Shown here in pieces: positions 1 to 8,098 of a stretch of DNA of 41,576 bases. The notes below the pieces were generated by a model that had not been told where the DNA came from, did not search any database, and saw nothing but the letters and a program-made list of their open reading frames with translations. Origin of the DNA: Gammaproteobacteria bacterium. GTDB lineage: Bacteria > Pseudomonadota > Gammaproteobacteria > Pseudomonadales > Pseudohongiellaceae. The stretch is taken from contig JAUXNX010000007.1 of NCBI GenBank assembly GCA_030682575.1, positions 1 to 41,576 on the forward strand, given 5' to 3'. Within the stretch, counting starts at the first letter, position 1, and each line of letters begins with the position of its first letter. Both the position numbers and the translations under genes were made by a program.

Positions 1-1143
1 GAGACGTTTACTCTTTCCACTGGATCGATCACCGGCACTGTGACCAATTCCGGCGCTGCCACTGGTACGGCGACGATCACGGATAACGATCTGGCACCAA
101 CGCTGAGCATCAACGATGTCACCGTGAACGAAGCAGCAGGGACGGCGACGTTTACTGTCACTCGAAGTGGGGCAACTGGCGCTACTGCGTCTGTTGACTA
201 CGCGACGAGCAATGGCACCGCGACCGCTGGCAGCGACTACACGGCCACCAGTGGCACGCTGAACTTTGCAGCGGGGGAGACGACCAAGACGTTTACCGTG
301 GCGATCACCAACGACAACGTGTTTGAGGGCAGCGAGACGTTCAATGTCACGCTGAGCAACGCCACAGGTGCGACCATCAGTGACAGCACGGGCGTGGGTA
401 CCATCAAGGATGATGGCTCTGGCAGTGGCGGCAGCAACAATGACACACCGACAGTCTCTGTCAGCAACCCGACCATTACCGAGGGCGCGAGCGCTGTGTT
501 CACAGTGAGCATGAACAGGGCCTCCACGTCAGCCGTGAGCTTCACACCGAGCCTGAGCAGCGGCACTGCGACAGTAGGTACCGACACGGCGGCATCCAGC
601 ACGCTGGAAGTCTCCACCGACGGCGGTGACACCTGGAGCACAGTTTCTGGGGCCATCACAATTGCAGCCGGACAGACTTCGGTCCAACTGCGCATCGCCA
701 CGATCGACGATACACTCAGCGAAAGCAGTGAGACGTTCACGCTGTCTACCGGTGCGATCACCGGCACAGTCACCAACTCTGGCGCTGCCATCGGCACTGC
801 CACGATCACGGATAACGATCTGGCACCAACGCTGAGCATCAACGATGTCACCGTGAACGAGGCGGCAGGTACGGCACAGTTCACGGTGACGCGAAGTGGG
901 GCGACCGGCGCCACTGCCTCCGTGAACTACGCGACGAGCAACGGCACGGCGACAGCAGGCAGTGACTACCTCTCTACGAGCGGCACGCTGAATTTTGCAA
1001 TTGGTGAAACTTCGAAAACCTTTACCGTGGTAATCAACAACGATGCCATTGCTGAGGGCAGTGAAAATTTCAATGTCACTCTGAGCAATGCCACAGGTGC
1101 GACCATCAGTGACGGCACCGGTATTGGCACCATCACCGATGAT
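1..1143 (+). repeat. 729-bp in-frame tandem repeat inside the Calx-beta gene
   Basis: Bases 1-414 align in register with 730-1143, an offset of exactly 729 bp or 243 codons. The match is strongest around 81-150 versus 810-879, where long stretches are identical or nearly so. One unit holds two different beta-sandwich modules: an SINDVTVNEAAGT Calx-beta and a second one with SNPTITEGASAVFTVS. Since base 1 already lies inside a unit, more copies probably precede the window. Confidence 0.8.
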
Positions 1144-4100
1144 GACACCGCAGCGATAGTTCTGTCAGGCACTTCATTGCTGACCAGCGAGACCGGCACC
1201 TCTGCCAGTTTCAACCTGCAACTGCAATCACAGCCGACAGGCAACGTGACCATCATCATCACTGGACTGGACACCACCGAAGGGGCATTGAGCGCCACCT
1301 CGCTTACATTCACACCACAGAACTGGAACGTTGCTCAGACTGTGACAGTCACCGGTCTGGATGACGTGTTGATGGATGGCGACATACGCTACACGCTGAC
1401 ACTGACAGCCTCGTCTGCGGACAGTCACTACCAAGGCAAGACAGCGACTGTCGAGGTGACCAACCAGCACAACGACGAGCCGGTCCCCACGATCACCAGT
1501 CCGGTAGTCAACGAGGCGTCGCCGTTTGCAGTGTTCACGGTGACCGGTCGCAGTGGTCAACTGGTGCGGCTGTCGATCAGTAGCGGCACAGCCACTTCTG
1601 GTGTGGACTTCGGTCCCGGTATTGAGGTCTTCAATGGCACTGCGTGGGTGAGTTATACCGCAGATTCTCAGGTTGCGCTGGATGCGTCCGGACGCCTGCT
1701 GGTGAGAACAGCCATCAGGCAGGACACTGTGTTCGAAGGCGAGGAGAATTTTGTTCTCAGAGTCACCAACCGCAATGGTGTGGGTACCGACGGTATCGGG
1801 ACCATTCGCGATGATGGCACAGGGGCGGTCATCCCGGATAACAACACGGGGGCCTCCGATCCTTCTGCGACCAAGGACGACGATCGCACGTTGTCAGTCA
1901 GCAGCCCAATCGTCAATGAAGCTTCTGCGTTTGCGATCTTCAGTATCCGCGGTGTACCCAATCAGCTGGTGTCTCTCGTAGTGGCAGAGGGCAGTGCCAC
2001 TTTCGCTGATTTTGGTCCCGGACTTGAGGTTTTCAACGGCACAGGCTGGGTGCCCTATACTCCAGGCTCTCAGGTATTGCTGGGCAGCACAGGTGTGCTG
2101 TTGGTCAGAACGCCCATCATCAACGATCCATTCTTCGAAGGCAGTGAAAGCTTCACGCTGACAGTGACCAACAGTGGTGGCATCAGCAGCACAGGCATCG
2201 GCACGATCAGAGATGATGGCACGGGCGTCAAGTTCAGCGGAGTCGTGAATGCCAATGGTGAGCCAGTGGTGTCCATCGAGAATCTGAATTTCGACATGCT
2301 GCCGCCGGTCGTTACCAATGTGCTCGAAGAGGCTCCTCCTGATCCGACACCGGATGACCTGCTGACAGTGGTGGGCAAGGATCAGATAGTGACGGTAAAA
2401 GGGGAGCCGGGCGCCACCATCAAGCTCTACGACTACCTGACCGGAGCGCCCATCTCCACGCCATTTGTTGCCACTGAGGGGCCAACTGGCATTTATACAC
2501 TCGACTTTACCGGTCAGACGCTTGGCGTCGGTCAGTATGCAGTGACTACCACCAAGTTCAGCATCGAGAGCGGGTTGTCCAACAGCTTTACGGTGGACAG
2601 TACGCCGGGACTCTACGATGTCACCAGTTTCCGTCGTGTGGTGTCCATCGAAGTGGGTAGCGTGACTCAGGGTCTGACCCGGGGACGCGTGGGCGGCATG
2701 GATCAGGATCGCAAGCCGACCTTCTGGGACGGCGCAGCCTGGCAAGTGCCGCGCGACAATGCCGATTGGATAGGCCCGGATGGCAATTGGCGTGATTCTG
2801 ATGGTGAGATCATCCGCTTCTCCTTCGACTCATTGATGATGTTTGATCGAGCCGCTATTCCTGAGGGCGTGCAGATCACCAAGGTTCTAGCGAGCGGGTC
2901 AAAGCTGACACTCAACACCCGGACCGGAGCCTATACCTATGACCCGGCACCTGGCGCCACGCTGGACGTCTGGACCTTGTATGCCTCTGACGGGGATAAA
3001 GGTGCTGCTCTTGTTCTCACCTTCGACGCCGCCGATACGCTTGACCGCGATGGTATTCCCGCAATCGTGGAAACTCGTCTCGCGGATCTGGTCATTGCTG
3101 CCAACCAGGGCGGTACCCCGGGTGGTAACCTGGATCGTGTTGCCGGTGACTTGAACAATGATGGCATTCGTGACGCCGAGCAGAACGCTCTGGCCACTCT
3201 GTCATGGATGACCTTCGACCAGTTCATGGCGGGTCTGCAAGGGACACTGACCGATATTCGTCCGATCATGTCCGTTTCGGTCAGAACGTCGACGGGAGAA
3301 GTGGACACCGGTGCCCAACTGACGGACGTCAAGGTCATCGATCACAGCAATGATCGCGGTGCAGTGAATGGCTCCCGGCCCGCTGGCCTCTATGCGCCTT
3401 GGGATGCTTTCCAGTTCGCCATTGAACCCCTGCAGAGCATGGGTCTGTTGGACAGTGACACTGAGCGCGCTGGAATACAGCAATACATCCAGCTGGATAT
3501 TTCCCGCAGTGGCGTGCGCGAAGGCGAGTTCGATGCCTACATGAAGTTCATCTCCCAGAGCACCATTGATGCCTATGCGTCGGTGGGCGGTCTGATTGAC
3601 CTGGATGGTCGCGTGATTTCGCAACCGGGCTGGTATGACTATACCCAGAGGGTTGCAGGGGGGGATGGTGCCCGCTTCGTGACCAAAGATGGCTTCATTA
3701 TGCGTATCGATATCGTCGTGACCGACAACAGGTTTGGCGACAATGATCCACGTGCCAACCGTGTGCTCGATCCAGGGATGCCCGTGGGCAAACTGGCGCC
3801 TCTGCCAGTTCCGCCCATCATGGCAGAAATGCGCTGGCGCTTTGATGCGGACAGATTGAATCTGCTCGACGAGTTGAAGTCCTTCGACGAGTTGGCAGAA
3901 GACGAACTGCCGCGCCGTGCGCAGGAGTTCGATTCGGCCCTGCAGCCAGTGCAGGCCATGATGGCTGTCGACCAGTCCGAGTTCACCGAGCCGTTGCTGT
4001 CGCCCGTTGATCCTCTGCAGGCCCCGACACGATCTGCACTGGCCATGCATCTGGAGATGTTCGAGGAAGAATGGCAACCGATGCTGATTCCGGGAACCAT

Positions 4101-4521
4101 GCCGGGCCTGGATGTGCTGAGGGGCATGCCCGATCAGTATCTGACCATGCCGCATCTGCCACAGGTGTTCGATGTGCCGAGAGACGCCTTTGTGCAAACC
4201 AGTGCCGATGCACGGGTGATGCTGAGAGCACAGTTGAGCAATGGTGAACCGCTGCCCGCGTGGATCACCCTGGATAGTCGTACCGGGGTCTTTACCGTGG
4301 CCGCTGCCGGACAGCCACAGACTGATGTGCATCTGCGACTGATGGTGGTTGATCAGAATGGACGGGAAAGCAGTACAATGTTCCGCATTCGTTCTGCTGG
4401 CATGCACGCCAGTGATTCGGCCCGGGCCAGTCTGACAGAGCGGTTGTCGCAGGCGGCCAGACAGAATCAGACTGGCGTGCTGCTGCAGGCAATGCAGGGT
4501 TCCGCCGTGGCGGTGAAGTAG
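1..4521 (+). CDS. Giant Calx-beta repeat surface/secreted protein, 5' partial
   Basis: The reading frame is open from the first base, so the true start lies upstream; the stop is TAG at 4519-4521. The visible part is about 1,507 residues. The first third is made of Calx-beta type beta-sandwich repeats with the hallmarks VNEAAGTAxFTVTRSG, a GTAxAGSDY turn, an FAxGETxKTFTV strand and an EGSExFNVTLSN strand, ending in acidic TITDND or TIxDDG turns that would bind calcium. Related Ig-like repeats follow to about base 2230. The middle has a calcium-loop-like DLNNDGIRDAEQN near base 3150. The C-terminal end (about 4140-4410) resembles a putative-Ig (He_PIG) fold with EPLPAWITLDSRTGVF. No membrane anchor or LPxTG-like sorting motif is visible at the end. 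Such proteins are normally large adhesins or secreted matrix proteins. The next two genes follow closely on the same strand and look like its export partners. The family call is firm; the adhesin role is inference. Confidence 0.85.
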   Translation, partial: ETFTLSTGSITGTVTNSGAATGTATITDNDLAPTLSINDVTVNEAAGTATFTVTRSGATGATASVDYATSNGTATAGSDYTATSGTLNFAAGETTKTFTVAITNDNVFEGSETFNVTLSNATGATISDSTGVGTIKDDGSGSGGSNNDTPTVSVSNPTITEGASAVFTVSMNRASTSAVSFTPSLSSGTATVGTDTAASSTLEVSTDGGDTWSTVSGAITIAAGQTSVQLRIATIDDTLSESSETFTLSTGAITGTVTNSGAAIGTATITDNDLAPTLSINDVTVNEAAGTAQFTVTRSGATGATASVNYATSNGTATAGSDYLSTSGTLNFAIGETSKTFTVVINNDAIAEGSENFNVTLSNATGATISDGTGIGTITDDDTAAIVLSGTSLLTSETGTSASFNLQLQSQPTGNVTIIITGLDTTEGALSATSLTFTPQNWNVAQTVTVTGLDDVLMDGDIRYTLTLTASSADSHYQGKTATVEVTNQHNDEPVPTITSPVVNEASPFAVFTVTGRSGQLVRLSISSGTATSGVDFGPGIEVFNGTAWVSYTADSQVALDASGRLLVRTAIRQDTVFEGEENFVLRVTNRNGVGTDGIGTIRDDGTGAVIPDNNTGASDPSATKDDDRTLSVSSPIVNEASAFAIFSIRGVPNQLVSLVVAEGSATFADFGPGLEVFNGTGWVPYTPGSQVLLGSTGVLLVRTPIINDPFFEGSESFTLTVTNSGGISSTGIGTIRDDGTGVKFSGVVNANGEPVVSIENLNFDMLPPVVTNVLEEAPPDPTPDDLLTVVGKDQIVTVKGEPGATIKLYDYLTGAPISTPFVATEGPTGIYTLDFTGQTLGVGQYAVTTTKFSIESGLSNSFTVDSTPGLYDVTSFRRVVSIEVGSVTQGLTRGRVGGMDQDRKPTFWDGAAWQVPRDNADWIGPDGNWRDSDGEIIRFSFDSLMMFDRAAIPEGVQITKVLASGSKLTLNTRTGAYTYDPAPGATLDVWTLYASDGDKGAALVLTFDAADTLDRDGIPAIVETRLADLVIAANQGGTPGGNLDRVAGDLNNDGIRDAEQNALATLSWMTFDQFMAGLQGTLTDIRPIMSVSVRTSTGEVDTGAQLTDVKVIDHSNDRGAVNGSRPAGLYAPWDAFQFAIEPLQSMGLLDSDTERAGIQQYIQLDISRSGVREGEFDAYMKFISQSTIDAYASVGGLIDLDGRVISQPGWYDYTQRVAGGDGARFVTKDGFIMRIDIVVTDNRFGDNDPRANRVLDPGMPVGKLAPLPVPPIMAEMRWRFDADRLNLLDELKSFDELAEDELPRRAQEFDSALQPVQAMMAVDQSEFTEPLLSPVDPLQAPTRSALAMHLEMFEEEWQPMLIPGTMPGLDVLRGMPDQYLTMPHLPQVFDVPRDAFVQTSADARVMLRAQLSNGEPLPAWITLDSRTGVFTVAAAGQPQTDVHLRLMVVDQNGRESSTMFRIRSAGMHASDSARASLTERLSQAARQNQTGVLLQAMQGSAVAVK

Positions 4522-4555
4522 CCCTGCATCGGAAATCCAAGTGGGGCTTGATCGA

Positions 4556-5938
4556 ATGGCAGAACATCAGTCTTCCCAGGCGCGTCCGTTGCTGGCACTG
4601 CTTGACCTCGCCCGCCGCGCACGGCAGGCCGAGGAGGCAGCAGTGCTGCGTTTTCTTGCCGTCAACGACACTCACGAGTTGGTCACATATCGGCAGTCCG
4701 GGCTCTGGCTGAGCGGGCAGGGAGTCTGCGCGCTCTCTGGAGTGGTCAAGGTTGAGGCGAATGCCCCCTACGCACTGTGGCTGACCAGGATTTGTCAGTT
4801 CCTGTCCGAATCTTTCAAGAATCCTCATGCACTTACAGCCAGTGACCTGTCGGGCGAGCTTGCCGGGCAGTGGAGTGAGTGGCTGCCGGAGCATGGGCTG
4901 TGGCTGCCAATAGTTGCAGACGGTGATGTGATGGATGGCGGCTTGCTGTTGGCCCGTGATCTGCCCTGGACCGAACGTGACATCGCCTTGCTGGGCGAGT
5001 GGATGGGTATCTGGGAGCACGCCTGGCGAGCCTTGCACAGCGCCCGCGCCGTCAAGGGTAACTGGTTCACGCGACTGCTTGCAATTGGCCAAAGGCCCGG
5101 GGATCGCAAGTCCAGAATCAGAAAAGTCTGGTGGCGACGCCCCGTCACTCTGTTGTTGAGTGTCCTGCTCATTATCTCCTTCATCCCGGTACGTCTCGCC
5201 ATTCTGGCGCCGGCAGAATTGGTTCCCTCTGATCCCGCTGTGATCCGCTCTCCATTGGAAGGGGTACTTGGCACCTTTCATGTAGAACCCAATCAGAATG
5301 TGCAGGAAGGCGATCTGCTGTTCGAGTTTGACGAGGCCATCATCCGCAGCAGGCTCGATGTGGCGCGCTTTGCTCTCGCCACTGCAGAGTCCGAATATCG
5401 TCAGGTTGCACAACAGGCGCTCTCTGATGAGCGTTCCAAGGCGCTGCTGTCGTCACTCACTGGCTCTATTGAGGAGCGCAGGGCAGAGGCGCTGTTTCAG
5501 GAAGAGCAGCTGACACGTACGAAGGTTCTGGCTCCACGTAGCGGCATCGTGTTGTTTGACGATCCGAGTGAGTGGGTCGGGCGCCCGGTGAGGATCGGCG
5601 AGCGTATCATGCGCATTGCTGCCGCCGAAGACATCGAAGTAGAAGCGTGGGTGCCGATTGCGGATGCGATACCTCTGGCGATGGGGGCGCCTGTCTCTCT
5701 TTATCTGAATGCCAGTCCGCTTGACCCGGTACGCGGAACATTGCGCTATCTGGCACATGATGCGGTGGAGCGTCCCGATGGCACCTATGCCTATCGCCTG
5801 CGTGCCAGCATTGATGGCGAGATAGAGCACCGGGTCGGATTGAAAGGCACTGCACGTGCCAGCGGTGAGAGAGTGTCATTGATCTACTGGGTCATGCGTC
5901 GACCGCTCGCCAGTGTGCGGGCATTGCTGGCCATATGA
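4556..5938 (+). CDS. HlyD-family membrane-fusion protein with GAF-like N-terminal domain
   Basis: Predicted inner-membrane periplasmic adaptor of an export system. Numbered from the alternative GTG start at 4541, residues 20-165 form a soluble domain that reads like a GAF-type sensor, ending with the LPWTERDIALLGEW helix typical of GAF tails. One membrane segment lies at about 201-219 after a basic stretch. The lipoyl-like HlyD half-motif (VIRSPLEGVLGTFHVEP, then VQEGDLLFEFD), a helical hairpin at about 265-320 and the second half (VLAPRSGIVLFDDP) follow. The domain order is cytoplasmic sensor, membrane span, periplasmic adaptor. ATG 4556 was chosen, but GTG 4541 is equally open and neither has a strong ribosome-binding site. 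It begins 34 bp after the Calx-beta gene and its stop overlaps the M50 gene start (ATGA), so the two are probably translationally coupled. No ABC ATPase or TolC gene is visible. Confidence 0.8.
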   Translation: MAEHQSSQARPLLALLDLARRARQAEEAAVLRFLAVNDTHELVTYRQSGLWLSGQGVCALSGVVKVEANAPYALWLTRICQFLSESFKNPHALTASDLSGELAGQWSEWLPEHGLWLPIVADGDVMDGGLLLARDLPWTERDIALLGEWMGIWEHAWRALHSARAVKGNWFTRLLAIGQRPGDRKSRIRKVWWRRPVTLLLSVLLIISFIPVRLAILAPAELVPSDPAVIRSPLEGVLGTFHVEPNQNVQEGDLLFEFDEAIIRSRLDVARFALATAESEYRQVAQQALSDERSKALLSSLTGSIEERRAEALFQEEQLTRTKVLAPRSGIVLFDDPSEWVGRPVRIGERIMRIAAAEDIEVEAWVPIADAIPLAMGAPVSLYLNASPLDPVRGTLRYLAHDAVERPDGTYAYRLRASIDGEIEHRVGLKGTARASGERVSLIYWVMRRPLASVRALLAI

Positions 5939-8082
5939 ACGCTGCCCCCTTGTCAGGCTTGCGTGAAGAACTGGATCTGCTGGCTGGACCGGTTCTACCG
6001 GATGGTCAACCAAGCTGGACACTGCATGATCCCGAACGCAATATGTTCTTTCGAATAGACTGGCTGACCTTCGAGATTCTGCAACGCTGGTCTCTCGGCG
6101 ATCCGCAGGCGATAGCGCAGAACATCACCACTGCCACCACGTTGCGCCCTGACGAGGATGACGTGACTCATGTTGCGAGGTTTCTGGATGAAAATCAGCT
6201 GACCGTTTCCAGAGGGCCCAACAGCGCCAGGAAGTTGGCCGAGCGTCTCGCCATCATTCAGGGCACGCCACTGAAGTGGCTCCTGCATCACTATCTGTTC
6301 TTCCGCGTTCCGTTGTGGCGCCCGGATGCTTGGCTGCAACGCATGTTGCCGATAGTGGCACCATTGTATACGCGTGGGTTTTTCTTTCTGACGCTACTGG
6401 CATTGCTGATCGGATTGACTCAGGTAGTGCGTCACTCGGAAGTGTTTTTCACCTCGCTGGTGGATACCTTCACCTTTCAGGGGCTTGCGGCGTATGGCGT
6501 GACTCTGATTGTTGTGAAACTTCTGCACGAGTTGGGGCATGCCTTTACCGCAAAGCGATTTGGTTGTCGCATCCCGGCGATTGGCGTGGCATTCCTGGTC
6601 ATGTTTCCGATGGCCTATACCGATACCAATGAGACATGGCGCCTTACCAATCGATGGCAACGTCTCCAAGTGTCTGCTGCGGGTATCGCCACGGAATTGA
6701 TGATCGCCGCATGGTCCACACTGGCCTGGGGACTGTTGCCAGATGGGGAGTTGCGCGGTCTGGCCTTCATGCTGGCCACCACCAGTTGGATAGCCACTGT
6801 GTTGATCAACGCCAGTCCCTTTCTGCGTTTTGATGGCTACTTCATTCTTTCCGATCTGCTCGATATGCCAAACCTGCATGGCCGCAGTTTTGCACTGGCG
6901 CGCTGGCAATTGCGCGAATCGCTGTTTGCGCTGGGAGAGTCGAAGCCAGAACACTTTTCTGCACGCAAACAGTTCTGGCTGATTGTGTTCGCCTGGATCA
7001 CATGGATCTATCGGCTTGTAGTATTTCTGGGTATCGCGCTGTTGGTGTACCACCTCTTTGTGAAGGTCATAGGCATTTTCCTCTTCGCGGTAGAGATCTG
7101 GTGGTTCATCGCACGTCCCATCCTGCAGGAACTGCAGGCATGGCGGGCGAGATTGCCGAAGATCAGTGCGAACCCATACAGCAGACGACGCAGTCTCTTC
7201 AGTGTACTGTTGTTCACCGGCTTGGTGGCTCTGTTGTTCGTGCCCTGGCCCGGCCGAGTGGTGGTCAGCGGGTTACTGCGCCCTCTTGATATCTGGACAG
7301 TCTTCGCTCCGGCAGGTGCACAAGTGGAAACCCTTTTGCATGACGAGGGGGATCTGGTGTCGGCGGGTACGACAATTATCCGTATGCATTCTCCGGAGCT
7401 GACGGCTCGGTATCGTGCCGCACAGGCAAAAGTCGAGAGTGCGCGCTGGCAGGCTGCGGCAGCAGGGCTGGATGTGAGAGCCAGGGGGCAATTGCAGGTG
7501 GCTCAGCAAGAGTACGCCACCGCCAATGCGGAGCTGTTGATGATCGAGGAGCAACTGCTGCCTTTCACGTCGGTAGCACCGTTCACTGGCACACTGCGTG
7601 ATATCGATCCTGACCTGGAGATCGGACAGTGGCTGGAGGAGCGCGAGAAAATTGCGGTGCTGGTGGGTGACGGACCTCTGCTGGTGGAGACATACCTGGA
7701 TGAGGAAGCCGTCAAACGCGTTGCCATCGGAGACAGCGCAATCTTTATCGCAGATGGTCTGGAAGGAGGTGTACTGTCGCTGACTGTGCGCAACATCGAT
7801 GCGGATGCTACGCGAGTGTTGCCGAATGGCATTCTTTCCGCGCAGGCCGGTGGTCACATCCTGACGCGGGCCCGCCAGGGAGAACATGTTCCTGGCGGGT
7901 CATTCTTTCGCGTCGTGCTGCAGGCAGAGAAGAGTACAAGCGTTCTTCACGAACCCTATGCCGGACAATTTCCCAGTCAGGCCTGGCGTGGCCAGGTGAT
8001 TATCAGGGCGGATGCCCAAGCACCCGCCACACGCTACTTGCGTAACTTCATGGCGGTGCTGGTGCGAGAGTCCGGATTATAG
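5935..8082 (+). CDS. M50 (site-2 protease family) metallopeptidase fused to HlyD-like domain
   Basis: A 715-residue multipass protein. Residues 25-95 resemble a PqqD-like peptide-binding fold (WTLHDPERNMFFRIDWLTFE, then a helical FLDENQLT end). The membrane region starts near 147 and carries the zinc-protease motif HELGH at 198-202 inside a hydrophobic segment, with the second motif NASPFLRFDGYF ending in Asp300 as the likely third zinc ligand. Further spans continue to about 440. The C-terminal half is a HlyD/lipoyl-type adaptor (VFAPAGAQVETLLHDEGDLV, a coiled helical hairpin, then a SVAPFTGTLRDID half-motif). This matches the putative peptide zinc metalloprotease group, found next to large exported proteins or peptide-export genes. 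The start is fixed by the 4-bp overlap with the upstream gene. The inferred role is inner-membrane processing or delivery of an exported substrate, most simply the adjacent Calx-beta protein. Confidence 0.82.
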   Translation: MNAAPLSGLREELDLLAGPVLPDGQPSWTLHDPERNMFFRIDWLTFEILQRWSLGDPQAIAQNITTATTLRPDEDDVTHVARFLDENQLTVSRGPNSARKLAERLAIIQGTPLKWLLHHYLFFRVPLWRPDAWLQRMLPIVAPLYTRGFFFLTLLALLIGLTQVVRHSEVFFTSLVDTFTFQGLAAYGVTLIVVKLLHELGHAFTAKRFGCRIPAIGVAFLVMFPMAYTDTNETWRLTNRWQRLQVSAAGIATELMIAAWSTLAWGLLPDGELRGLAFMLATTSWIATVLINASPFLRFDGYFILSDLLDMPNLHGRSFALARWQLRESLFALGESKPEHFSARKQFWLIVFAWITWIYRLVVFLGIALLVYHLFVKVIGIFLFAVEIWWFIARPILQELQAWRARLPKISANPYSRRRSLFSVLLFTGLVALLFVPWPGRVVVSGLLRPLDIWTVFAPAGAQVETLLHDEGDLVSAGTTIIRMHSPELTARYRAAQAKVESARWQAAAAGLDVRARGQLQVAQQEYATANAELLMIEEQLLPFTSVAPFTGTLRDIDPDLEIGQWLEEREKIAVLVGDGPLLVETYLDEEAVKRVAIGDSAIFIADGLEGGVLSLTVRNIDADATRVLPNGILSAQAGGHILTRARQGEHVPGGSFFRVVLQAEKSTSVLHEPYAGQFPSQAWRGQVIIRADAQAPATRYLRNFMAVLVRESGL

Positions 8083-8098
8083 CTTCATGAAAAGCTGG

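Noticed and set aside
3202-4407. 401-codon minus-strand open frame opposite the Calx-beta gene
   Set aside because: It is His/Gln-rich with no fold-like pattern and lies wholly opposite a clear gene; a codon-bias shadow.
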